Made by a program: the position numbers and the translations under genes | The notes under the pieces: generated by a model | The model's database searches: none | What the model saw: the letters and a program-made list of their open reading frames with translations, nothing else | Told to the model about the DNA's origin: nothing | Shown: piece by piece, positions 33,990 through 42,123 of the stretch | Position numbering within the stretch: the first letter of the stretch is position 1 | How the letters are laid out: each line of letters opens with the position of its first letter | Assembly (NCBI GenBank): GCA_963843745.1 | Contig: CAWJLP010000021.1 | Location: 682,001-746,000, forward strand | Direction of reading: 5' to 3' | Length of the DNA stretch: 64,000 bases | Origin: Trebonia sp963843745 | Lineage (GTDB): Bacteria; Actinomycetota; Actinomycetes; Streptosporangiales; Streptosporangiaceae

Positions 33990-35204
33990 CTATTTGCGCA
34001 GTGGCCTGAAGCCCGCGCGGACCTCTTCTGAAAAGAGTTGCGGCTGTTCCCAGGCGGCGAAGTGGCCGCCCTTGTCTACCTCGTTGAAGTAGATGAGGTT
34101 GTGGTACGCACGCTCTGCCCAGCTCCGCGGGGCCTGGTAGTTCTCGCCGGGAAAGACGCTGACGGCAGCCGGGACGGAGACATCGGCGTCGTTGTAAAGG
34201 CTGAACTTGTTTTCCCAGTAGAGGCGGGCCGACGAAACCGCCGTGCCGGTCAGCCAGTAAAGCGTGATGTTGTCCAGGACATCGTCTCGGGTGAGGTCGC
34301 CCGCGAGGTGGCCGTGGCTGGTGTACCCGAGCACGGCGGAGGTGACCGGCGGCGCCGGCTGGCCCCAGCCGTCACCGTGGTCAAGGAGCCAGGCGGCCAG
34401 GCCGACGGGTGAATCCGCCAGTCCGTACAGCGTTTGCGGGCGCGTCCCCATGAAGGCGGCGTAGGCGCGTCGCCTCGTATACAAGATGGTCAGCTGCTCG
34501 TATGCGCGTCCTTCGTCGGCTGACAGGCCGGGTGGCGGCGGGTCGCCGGACTGAAGCGCCTTGGCGACGTCGAGCGGAACCGTGGCCGGGAAGTTGACGT
34601 GGATGCCGAGCAATTCCGGGGGTGCCTGGTGCCCCATCACGTTCGTGATAGCCCCGCCCCAGTCGCCGCCTTGGGACACAAATTGCGTGTATCCGAGGCG
34701 CTTCATCAGCGTTACCCAGGCGCGTGCGATGCGGGCGGGATCCCAGCCGGTAGCGGTCGGCTTGCCGGAGAACCCGTAGCCCGGCATGGACGGGATCACC
34801 AGATGGAAGGCATCCGATGCGCTCGCGCCATGTGCGGTTGGATTGGTGAGCGGGCCGATGATCTTCAGCTGCTCGATGACCGATCCGGGCCACCCGTGCG
34901 TGACGATGAGCGGCAATGCGTTTTCGTGGTCCGAGCGGACGTGAATGAAATGAATGTCCAGCCCGTCGATCTCGGTCATGAACTGCGGCAGGGCGTTCAG
35001 CTTCGCCTCGCACTTGCGCCAATCGTAATCTGCCGCCCAGTAGCGCGTGAGTTCCTGCATCATCGCGAGGGGCACGCCTTGCGAATCATCGGTGACCGTT
35101 TCCCGTTCGGGCCACTTTGCCGCGTTTACGCGGCTGCGCAGATCGCTAAGCTCTGCTTCCGGAACATTCACATGAAACGGACGAACAGCCGTCTTATCAG
35201 CCAT
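33990..35204 (-). CDS. Epoxide hydrolase (alpha/beta hydrolase with EHN N-terminal domain)
   Basis: 404 residues. The N-terminal EHN domain (RPFHVNVPEAELSDLRSRV, YDWRKCEAKLNALPQF) precedes the hydrolase core, with oxyanion-hole HGWPGS, nucleophile Asp in QGGDWGG and catalytic His in DKGGHFAAWEQP, as in microsomal-type epoxide hydrolases. Probable role: hydrolysis of epoxides on xenobiotics or metabolites in the cytoplasm. The base composition is clearly less GC-rich than its neighbours, hinting at more recent acquisition. It is flanked by an unrelated esterase. Confidence 0.92.
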   Translation of the reverse strand: MADKTAVRPFHVNVPEAELSDLRSRVNAAKWPERETVTDDSQGVPLAMMQELTRYWAADYDWRKCEAKLNALPQFMTEIDGLDIHFIHVRSDHENALPLIVTHGWPGSVIEQLKIIGPLTNPTAHGASASDAFHLVIPSMPGYGFSGKPTATGWDPARIARAWVTLMKRLGYTQFVSQGGDWGGAITNVMGHQAPPELLGIHVNFPATVPLDVAKALQSGDPPPPGLSADEGRAYEQLTILYTRRRAYAAFMGTRPQTLYGLADSPVGLAAWLLDHGDGWGQPAPPVTSAVLGYTSHGHLAGDLTRDDVLDNITLYWLTGTAVSSARLYWENKFSLYNDADVSVPAAVSVFPGENYQAPRSWAERAYHNLIYFNEVDKGGHFAAWEQPQLFSEEVRAGFRPLRK

Positions 35205-35284
35205 AGCTCACCCCCGTCCCGCTCAGGACGGTACCCTCCAGGCCGTAAGGCGTCTAGACACCGTCCAGGTGTGATGATTGGCGC

Positions 35285-36457
35285 ATGGGAACTCCCCCGG
35301 ACGCCGGTGACGCGCTGGCCGCGCAGGGGCAACCGCTGTACCTTCCTGAGCCGACCGGTTCGTGCCCGGTCGGCACCACGTCCTTGTGGCTCACAGACAC
35401 CTCCCGTCCCGATCCCTGGGCCCTGAGCGCGGCCGCACGGGAGCTGATGGTCTCACTGTGGTATCCGGCGACATCATCGGACGGGCGGCGAGCCCAGTAC
35501 ATGACGCCGGCGGAGTCCGAACTCCAACTCACAAGCAGGGGCATCACCGGCGTGCCGCCGGACGCGCTGAGCAAGGTCCGGACTAACGCAGCCGTCGATG
35601 CCACCCCGGCCGGGCAGCAGTGCAGCCTGCCCCTGGTCGTGCTCTCGCCCGGCTTCACCAACTCCCGCAGCGCGCTCACCGCCCTGGCCGAGGACCTGGC
35701 CAGCCACGGCTACGTCGTGGCCGGGATTGACCACACCTACGAGAGTCACGCCACGGCCTTCCCCGACGGGCGGGTCACCACCAGCCTCGCCCGTGAGGCA
35801 CGCCGGCGGGGCAGCGGGTTCCAGGAGAAAGTAGCGGCGGGCAGGGCAGCGGATGTGTCCTTCGTGCTCGGTGAGCTGACCGGTGCGCACCCGGCGGGGC
35901 AGCCGTGCGCAGCGCTGATCGACCCGTCCCGGGTGGCGATGGCCGGCCACTCCGCCGGCGGGGCAGCCGTCATCGCGGCCATGCTGGCCGACTCCCGCCT
36001 CCGCGCGGGCATCGATATGGACGGCGCCACGTGCGCCCCGATCCCCGATGACGGCCTGTCCCGGCCGTTTCTCTTCCTGGGCAAGCAATCCAACTACACT
36101 CCGGGAAGCGGAGGCACCCCGGCAAGCGGAGGCACCGTGCCCGAACGGACGCTGGCCTGGAAACTCCTGAGAGGCCCGGTGACCACCTGGGAGCGGGACT
36201 GGGAACTCCTGACCGGCTGGAAACGGTGGCTCGTGGTGGCCGGCGCGGTGCACGCCTCCTTCACCGACCTGGCGCTGCTGGCCGAGCACGTCGGCATCGA
36301 CACCGGCGCCAGCCTGTCCGGAGCGAGGTCCCTGGCCATCATCCGCGCCTACGTCCGTGCCTTCTTCGACCAGCACCTGTGCGGCCGGCCGCAATCCCTG
36401 CTGGACCAGCCGTCACGACACTACCCCGAGGTCACGTTCTGTTCCCCTGGAAGCTGA
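35285..36457 (+). CDS. PAF-acetylhydrolase-like alpha/beta hydrolase
   Basis: 390 residues. Nucleophile elbow GHSAGGAAV, oxyanion segment VVLSPGFTNSRSAL, substrate-loop IDHTYESHATAFPDGR, and a C-terminal His in VAGAVHASFTDLALL. These fit the plasma-type platelet-activating-factor acetylhydrolase family of esterases. No signal peptide is seen, unlike many secreted relatives. An 18-bp duplication encodes GSGGTPASGGT at ~36108-36140. The start at ATG 35285 is 80 bp from the divergent epoxide hydrolase. Confidence 0.85.
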   Translation: MGTPPDAGDALAAQGQPLYLPEPTGSCPVGTTSLWLTDTSRPDPWALSAAARELMVSLWYPATSSDGRRAQYMTPAESELQLTSRGITGVPPDALSKVRTNAAVDATPAGQQCSLPLVVLSPGFTNSRSALTALAEDLASHGYVVAGIDHTYESHATAFPDGRVTTSLAREARRRGSGFQEKVAAGRAADVSFVLGELTGAHPAGQPCAALIDPSRVAMAGHSAGGAAVIAAMLADSRLRAGIDMDGATCAPIPDDGLSRPFLFLGKQSNYTPGSGGTPASGGTVPERTLAWKLLRGPVTTWERDWELLTGWKRWLVVAGAVHASFTDLALLAEHVGIDTGASLSGARSLAIIRAYVRAFFDQHLCGRPQSLLDQPSRHYPEVTFCSPGS

Positions 36458-36470
36458 TAACAGCAAGAAG
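36453..36470 (+). repeat. 18-bp dispersed repeat, copy 1
   Basis: GCTGATAACAGCAAGAAG covers the stop codon of the esterase gene. The identical 18-mer recurs at 57080-57097 inside the acVLRF1 gene. Confidence 0.6.
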
Positions 36471-36553
36471 TGGGGCGGAGTGCACGGCTCGGAGGCTGCC
36501 TGGTGGGATTAATCGGTTTTGCCGGGCGGGGCGCGCGGCTAACCTGGGCCGGC

Positions 36554-39070
36554 ATGGAGGGCAGCGAGTACGAGCATCAGGCCGTGGAGGCCGCGGCGCG
36601 TGCCTTGTGGGAAGACCACGACGTGTACCGGTACGACGCCGCGGGCAGCGGGGACGTGTTCAGCGTCGACACACCGCCGCCTTACGTATCGGCGGCGCAT
36701 CTGCACGTCGGGCACGCGATGAGCTACTCGCAGCCGGACTTTATCGTCCGCTACCGCCGGATGCGCGGCGAGCGGGTGTTCTACCCGATCGGGTTCGACG
36801 ACAACGGGCTGCCGACCGAACGGTACGTCGAGCAGGCCTACGGCGTGCGGGCCGCGGACATGCCGCGGGCCGAGTTCGTCCGGCTGTGCCTGACAGAGAC
36901 CCAGCGTACCGCGGCCAGGTACGAGGATCTGTGGCGGCGGCTGGGCCTGTCCGTCGACTGGTCGCTGCGGTACTCGACCATCGACAGGCGGTGCCAGCGG
37001 ACGGCCCAGACCAGCTTCGTGAAGCTGCACGAAGCGGGGTACCTGCGGCGGGCCAGCGACCCCATTCTGTGGTGCCCGGAGGACCGCACCGCGCTCGCCC
37101 AGGCCGACGTCGAGGATCTGGAGCGGACCAGCAGGCTGTACCGGATCGAGTTCCGCGGGGCAGCCCGTGGTCAGGGGCCCCGTGGTCAGGGGCCCCGTGG
37201 TCAGGGTCTGAGCATTGCCACCACCCGGCCTGAGCTGCTGCCCGCCTGCGTCGCGCTGTACTGCCATCCAGCCGACCCGCGGTACGCCCCCATCGTGGGG
37301 ACGCGGGCGATAGTTCCGCTGTTCGGCTACACCGTGCCGGTGCTGGCCGACGAGTCGGTCGATCCGGAGTTCGGCACCGGGCTGATGATGGTGTGCACGT
37401 TCGGCGACGCCGAGGACGTGCTCAAGTGGCGGCGCGACGGGCTGCCACTGCGAGAAGTGGTCACCGCCGACGGCCGCCTCGGCGAGCTGGCAGGCCCGTA
37501 CGCCGGGCTCCAGCTCACCCAGGCCAGGGCGAAGATCGTGGCTGATCTCGACGCCGCCGGCGACCTGCGGGGCAGCGAGTCCGTGCGGCAGGTGGTCGGG
37601 GTGCACGAGCGGTGCCAGACCCCGGTGGAGTTCCAGATCAGGCCGCAGTGGTTCATCGCGGTGCGGGAGAACGCCGACCGGTTCCGGGCGCGGGCCGCGG
37701 AGATCGAGTGGATCCCCGCGTTCATGCGGCGGCGGCTCGAAGACTGGATCGACGGGCTCAAGTGGGACTGGAACATCACCAGGCAACGGCACTACGGGGT
37801 GCCGTTCCCCGTGTGGTTCTGCGACGGCTGCGGCGCGCCGGTGCTGGCCAGGCTCGACGACCTGCCGGTTGACCCGCTGACCGACAAGCCGCCAGTGCCG
37901 GCCTGCCCGTCGTGCGGGTCCGCCGAACTGCACGGCGATCCGGACGTGATGGACACCTGGATGACCTCGTCGCTCACCCCGCAGATCAACGACGGGTGGG
38001 CGTGGCGGCCCGAGGGGCCGGATCCGGCGCTGGCGCCGATGTCGATGCGGGTGCAGGCATTCGAGATCATCAGGACCTGGCTGTTCTATTCGGTGGTGCA
38101 GTCGGAGCTGCACTTCGGCCGGGTGCCGTGGCGCACCGCGCTGATCTCCGGGTGGGGGCTGAACGAGCAGGGCCGCAAGATCTCCAAGCGGGACCTCGAG
38201 CGGCACACCGGAGCGGACGGGTTCAACCGCTACGTGCCCGACGACGTGCTGGTCAAGTACGGGGCGGACGCGCTGCGGCTGTGGGCCGCCAAAGGCAGGA
38301 TCGGCACCGACCTGCGGTACAACGAGAAGGACGTGCGGACCGGGCGGAAGTTCGCCGTCAAGCTGTGGAACGTCGGCAGGTTCCTGACCCTCAACCTCGA
38401 GCCGGCCGGCCAGCCGGACAGCCCGTCGGCCGGCCCTCGAATCCCGGTGGCCGACCGCGACATCGTCGATCGGTGGCTGCTAGCCCACCTCGCGGAGACT
38501 GTCGACTTGTCGACGGGCTGCTTCGAGGAACACGACTACACGCAGGCGTACGCGACCGCGTCGCGGATGTTCTGGTCGGTGTTCTGCGACCGGTACCTGG
38601 AGATGGTAAAGGACCGGCTTACCAGCGACGAACAGGGCGCACGCAGCGCGCGGCAGACGCTGCGCGAGTCGTTTCGCGTGCTGCTCGGGCTGTTCGCCCC
38701 GTTCGCCCCGTTCGTCACCGAGCACATGTACCAGCGGTTCTACGCGTCCCTCGAGGGAACGCCGTCGCTGCACCTGACGCGCTGGCCGGCGGCCGATCCA
38801 GCCTGGCGCGCCGACCCGGCGGCCCGCGCGGCGGTCGATCAGCTGACGGTCATCCTGGACGCGGTCCGCGTGCTGCGCAGCGGGCTGCGGCTTGGCAACT
38901 CGGCGCGGCTGGAGTCGCTCACGGTACAGGCGCACACAGCGGAGGCCGCCGCGCTGCTCGATGAGATAGCCGAGCCGCTCCGGCTGGCCGCCCGCGCGGA
39001 CGCCGTGGTGCGCGGCGATGCCGGGCGCCCGAGCGGAGTGGACGGCGTCACCATTGCCATTACCGTCTGA
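36554..39070 (+). CDS. valS: Valyl-tRNA synthetase family protein
   Basis: 838 residues from ATG 36554. TAACCT lies 8 nt upstream, fitting a leaderless start; an in-frame GTG at 36470 would add 28 residues. The catalytic HIGH-type motif is HVGH (51-54), with GFDDNGLPTERYVEQ and the KMSKS-type loop GRKISKRDLERHTG at ~541-545. The editing domain has IATTRPELLPACVALY and GTGLMMVCTFGDAEDVLKW, and an anticodon-binding domain completes it. It is shorter than typical bacterial ValRS and lacks the C-terminal coiled coil. It may be a second, specialised copy (inference). A 15-bp tandem repeat encodes RGQGP pentads at the edge of the editing domain. Confidence 0.85.
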   Translation: MEGSEYEHQAVEAAARALWEDHDVYRYDAAGSGDVFSVDTPPPYVSAAHLHVGHAMSYSQPDFIVRYRRMRGERVFYPIGFDDNGLPTERYVEQAYGVRAADMPRAEFVRLCLTETQRTAARYEDLWRRLGLSVDWSLRYSTIDRRCQRTAQTSFVKLHEAGYLRRASDPILWCPEDRTALAQADVEDLERTSRLYRIEFRGAARGQGPRGQGPRGQGLSIATTRPELLPACVALYCHPADPRYAPIVGTRAIVPLFGYTVPVLADESVDPEFGTGLMMVCTFGDAEDVLKWRRDGLPLREVVTADGRLGELAGPYAGLQLTQARAKIVADLDAAGDLRGSESVRQVVGVHERCQTPVEFQIRPQWFIAVRENADRFRARAAEIEWIPAFMRRRLEDWIDGLKWDWNITRQRHYGVPFPVWFCDGCGAPVLARLDDLPVDPLTDKPPVPACPSCGSAELHGDPDVMDTWMTSSLTPQINDGWAWRPEGPDPALAPMSMRVQAFEIIRTWLFYSVVQSELHFGRVPWRTALISGWGLNEQGRKISKRDLERHTGADGFNRYVPDDVLVKYGADALRLWAAKGRIGTDLRYNEKDVRTGRKFAVKLWNVGRFLTLNLEPAGQPDSPSAGPRIPVADRDIVDRWLLAHLAETVDLSTGCFEEHDYTQAYATASRMFWSVFCDRYLEMVKDRLTSDEQGARSARQTLRESFRVLLGLFAPFAPFVTEHMYQRFYASLEGTPSLHLTRWPAADPAWRADPAARAAVDQLTVILDAVRVLRSGLRLGNSARLESLTVQAHTAEAAALLDEIAEPLRLAARADAVVRGDAGRPSGVDGVTIAITV
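37166..37210 (+). repeat. 15-bp tandem repeat, 3 copies, within valS
   Basis: CGTGGTCAGGGGCCC occurs at 37166-37180 and 37181-37195, with a diverged third copy to 37210. It encodes RGQGPRGQGPRGQGL in frame before the editing-domain strand that carries IATTRPE. Confidence 0.9.
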
Positions 39071-39094
39071 TACCGGTGCCGTCTGAACGCCAGC

Positions 39095-39111
39095 TCACCC
39101 CCGGTGGATGA
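39095..39111. promoter_or_regulatory. Operator-like inverted repeat 1 (TCACCC-N5-GGATGA)
   Basis: TCACCCCCGGTGGATGA differs by one base from the TCACCC-N5-GGGTGA element found at 44770 and 46849. It is 56 bp upstream of the membrane-protein/flippase gene run. Confidence 0.45.
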
Positions 39112-39166
39112 GGCGTGACCGCGTCGCTGCCTGAACCATTGGTGTCATTCCATAGGAGGCGACGCC

Positions 39167-39469
39167 ATGACGAATGAGCGGGTGACCGCGAACGGGTTCC
39201 GGCCGGACGCCACGGGGTTCCAGGTGCCCACCAGGCACCTGATTATCGGCGGGACGCTGTTCGGCGTCGGCTGTGCCATCTGCATGGCCGGCATCGCCGT
39301 CAGCGGTACGGGGCTGCTGGCGGCGGTCCAGCGGTGGATAGCCGACCTCGAACGGCCGCCGTCCGAGATCGCGAAGGGCACCTGGGCGCAGGCCAAGGCG
39401 GCGTACGCCGCCGGCTCGCGTGCCTGGCAGGACCAGAACACGGCTCAGCTCACCGACGCGCAGAGCTAG
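39167..39469 (+). CDS. Small single-pass membrane protein, unknown function
   Basis: 100 residues. AGGAGG lies 7 nt before the ATG. A polar N-terminus is followed by one hydrophobic helix (residues ~24-46, LIIGGTLFGVGCAICMAGIA) and a soluble tail with WAQAKAAYAAGSRAW. I do not recognise a named family, though small proteins of this layout are common in actinomycete stress loci. It is upstream of the two flippase-like genes and downstream of an operator-like repeat, so joint regulation is plausible. Confidence 0.65.
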   Translation: MTNERVTANGFRPDATGFQVPTRHLIIGGTLFGVGCAICMAGIAVSGTGLLAAVQRWIADLERPPSEIAKGTWAQAKAAYAAGSRAWQDQNTAQLTDAQS

Positions 39470-39542
39470 CCCGCCCGGTATCGGACGGATTACCGTATAC
39501 GTGCCAGCACGGGCCGCGCTGGCGGTCCGGGAAGGGGCGTGC

Positions 39543-39626
39543 ATGGCGGAAGGGTCGGTCGTCGTCATCGTGCTTGCCCTGGTGCCAGAGCGCGTAGCCG
39601 TACGAGCCCGGCGGGCGGACGACTGA
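39543..39626 (+). CDS. Possible 27-codon leader ORF
   Basis: ATG 39543 with GGAAGGGG just upstream encodes MAEGSVVVIVLALVPERVAV plus RARRADD. The TGA at 39624-39626 ends one base before the flippase start at 39628. That spacing would suit translational coupling. Conservation is unknown and the ORF could be chance. Confidence 0.3.
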   Translation: MAEGSVVVIVLALVPERVAVRARRADD

Positions 39627-39627
39627 C

Positions 39628-42123
39628 ATGCACTCACGTCCCGGGCCAGACCTGCAGCCTCCGCCCGAGGTCGCCGTTCCCGGGGCTGAGCGGAGTCTCT
39701 GGCGCGACTGGCGTTCGGTGTTGCTGGCTCCGGCCGGCGACGGCCGGCGCCGCCGCCGCGGGACCGACGGGATGCGCCTGGCCGCGGCGATCCTGGCCCT
39801 GGCCTGCTGCCTGCTGATCATCCACTACGACTCCCGGATCGACCGGGCCATCGTCGCCGTGATCCACCCGCCGCCGTGGAGCATTACCTGGCTGGTGACG
39901 GTGGTGTACCAGGCTGGTTCGTTCGGCGTCGTGATCGTGCTCGTGGCGCTGGCCCTGCTGGCCCGCCGGTGGGAGATCGCCCGCGACATCGGGTTGAGCG
40001 CGGTCGGGGCGGCGGCGGTCACCGGCCTGCTGGTCCTGTGGCTCGGCAGTCACGGCGGACGGCCCAGCGGGGTGGTGATCGGCGACTACGACCTCAGTTT
40101 CCCGGTCCTGCGGATCGCGTTGTTCGCCGCAGTGGCCACGGCGGCCCTGCCGTACCTGGCCCGGGGCCTGCAGGTCACCATCGAGATCTTCATCGCCCTG
40201 GTCGCGCTGGCCTCGGCGGTCGGTGGTCACGGGCTGCCGCTCAACGTCGTTGGCAGCCTGGTCATCGGCTGGGGCACGACAGCGGTGGTCAGGCTCGTCT
40301 TCGGCTCGCCGCTGGGCCTGCCGTCCGCCGATGACGTGCGGCGGCTGCTGGCCGATTTCGGCCTCAGCGTGGGTCAGCTGCAGCCGGTGCCGGAGCAAGC
40401 CTGGGGGGCGGCGAAATACGAGGCCACCGAATACGAGGCCACTGAATACGAGGCCACTGAGGCGGCCCCCGGCGATTCCTCCCGCCGCCTCGCCATCGCC
40501 GTCTACGGCCGGGATGCCGCCGACGCCCGGCTGCTGACCAAGGCGGGCCGGTTCCTGCTGTACCGGGATTCCGGCCCGGCCCTCACGCTGACCCGGCTCC
40601 AGCAGGTCCAGCGCGAGGCGTTCTTCACCCTGCGGGCCGGTCAGGCGGGCGTGGCCGTGCCGGAGCTGGTAGAGGCGGGAACCGCGGGGCCGTCGAAGGA
40701 CGCGGTGCTGGTGTACCGTCTGCCGAGCGCGATCTCCCTATCCGAGGCCGGCCCGGACGACGTCGGCGATGGCGCGCTGGATGACATCTACCGCCAGCTG
40801 CTGATCCTGCGCAAGGCCCGGATCGCCCACGGCGCCGTCAGCGGGGACGCGCTGCTGATCGACCCGGCCGGGCAGACCGCTGTGCTGGCGGACTTCCGCA
40901 ACGCCACCGGGAGCGCGTCGGTCGATCAGCTCGACCAGGACCTGGCCGGCGCACTGGCCGCCACGGCCGTGACGGTCGGTGCGGAACGAGCCGGCGACGC
41001 CGCGGCCCGGTGCCTCGCACCGGACGCGCTCGCGGGTGCGCTCCGGCACCTGCACAAGCCGTCCCTCGACCCGGCCATCGGGAGGAGGCTGCGCAGCAAC
41101 AGCGGGCTGCTGGACGAGGTCCGCCAGCGAGCCGCTCGATCCGCCTCGATCGAGCTGCCCGAGCTGGCCCAGCCCCGCCGGGTGAGCTGGCCGACGCTGA
41201 TCCTGGTCATCGGCACCCTCATCGGCGGCTGGGCCCTGATCGGCGTGCTCATCGACGTCTCGAAGTCCTTCGACACCGTGATCGGCGCCGACTGGCTCTG
41301 GGTCATCATGGCGCTCGTCCTGGCCCAGCTGGCCTACGTGGCCTCCGCTGTCGAAACCCTCGGCAGCGTGTCCGGGCCGCTGCCGTTCGGCCGGGCGCTG
41401 GCCGTCGAGGTCGCCAACGCCTTCAGCGGCCTGGCCGGCGGCGCGCCCGCGGTATTCGCCACCCGGGTGCGCTTCTACCAGAAACAGGGCTACGACGCGA
41501 CGGTCGCGCTGAGCTCGGGCGCCATCATGACCGTGGCCAGCTGGCTCGCCACCACCGTGGTGTTCGTGGTGTCGCTGCCGTTCGCGTGGGGATCCATCCA
41601 CCTGGAAGCAACTCCCGAGTCCGGCGGGGACTCCAAGCTGGTGTGGATCATCCTGGCCGTCGTCGTGCTGGCGGGCGTGGTGATCGGCCTGGCCCTGGCC
41701 GTGCCGCGACTGCGCAGGCTGGCCGCCGCGAAGCTGCGGCCCAGGATCCGCGACGTCTGGGGCAACCTCAGGCAGGTCGCCAGCTCGCCGCGCAAGCTGG
41801 TGCTGCTGCTGGGCGGTGCGCTCGGGCGCGAGCTGCTGATCGCCATGTCCCTGTCGGTCTCGCTCCGGGCCTTCGGTGACCATCTCCGGCTGCCCGTCCT
41901 GATCGTGGTCATCGTGCTGGCGGCGATCGTCGGGGGCGTCGCGCCATCGCCCGGCGGCATGGGCGTGGTCGAAGCGGGCATGATCCTCGGCCTCACCGCG
42001 GCCGGCGTCTCCGAGGCCGACGCCACCGCCGCGGTCTTCATCCAGCGCCTGTTTACCTCCTATCTGCCGCCCATCTGGGGGTGGTTCACGCTGGTGTGGC
42101 TGCGCGGCCGGGATTACCTGTGA
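39628..42123 (+). CDS. Multidomain flippase-like protein: membrane domain, degenerate kinase-like domain, LPG-synthase/AglD TM domain
   Basis: 831 residues. N-terminal ~230 residues: six hydrophobic helices reminiscent of a PAP2-type membrane domain. Residues ~275-470: a soluble kinase-like region with degenerate motifs (AHGAVSGDALLID where HGDLxxxN is expected, then VLADFRNA for the DFG/D region). Residues ~520-825: the lysylphosphatidylglycerol-synthase transmembrane domain (GLAGGAPAVFATRVRFY, VAPSPGGMGVVEAGM). Such proteins are inferred lipid flippases or glycolipid factors. The stop overlaps the next gene's GTG (GTGA). A 15-bp tandem repeat (EATEY pentads) links the first two domains. Confidence 0.8.
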   Translation: MHSRPGPDLQPPPEVAVPGAERSLWRDWRSVLLAPAGDGRRRRRGTDGMRLAAAILALACCLLIIHYDSRIDRAIVAVIHPPPWSITWLVTVVYQAGSFGVVIVLVALALLARRWEIARDIGLSAVGAAAVTGLLVLWLGSHGGRPSGVVIGDYDLSFPVLRIALFAAVATAALPYLARGLQVTIEIFIALVALASAVGGHGLPLNVVGSLVIGWGTTAVVRLVFGSPLGLPSADDVRRLLADFGLSVGQLQPVPEQAWGAAKYEATEYEATEYEATEAAPGDSSRRLAIAVYGRDAADARLLTKAGRFLLYRDSGPALTLTRLQQVQREAFFTLRAGQAGVAVPELVEAGTAGPSKDAVLVYRLPSAISLSEAGPDDVGDGALDDIYRQLLILRKARIAHGAVSGDALLIDPAGQTAVLADFRNATGSASVDQLDQDLAGALAATAVTVGAERAGDAAARCLAPDALAGALRHLHKPSLDPAIGRRLRSNSGLLDEVRQRAARSASIELPELAQPRRVSWPTLILVIGTLIGGWALIGVLIDVSKSFDTVIGADWLWVIMALVLAQLAYVASAVETLGSVSGPLPFGRALAVEVANAFSGLAGGAPAVFATRVRFYQKQGYDATVALSSGAIMTVASWLATTVVFVVSLPFAWGSIHLEATPESGGDSKLVWIILAVVVLAGVVIGLALAVPRLRRLAAAKLRPRIRDVWGNLRQVASSPRKLVLLLGGALGRELLIAMSLSVSLRAFGDHLRLPVLIVVIVLAAIVGGVAPSPGGMGVVEAGMILGLTAAGVSEADATAAVFIQRLFTSYLPPIWGWFTLVWLRGRDYL
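40414..40458 (+). repeat. 15-bp tandem repeat, 3 copies, within the flippase-like gene
   Basis: AATACGAGGCCAC(C/T) units of 15 bp at 40414, 40429 and 40444 encode YEATE pentapeptides. They sit in the linker between the membrane domain and the kinase-like domain. Confidence 0.9.

Noticed and set aside
35252..35259. GTCTAGAC palindrome between the epoxide hydrolase and esterase genes as a third dre site
   Set aside because: Flanking bases (GC and AC) do not match the TGGTCTAGACCA core; too weak to call.
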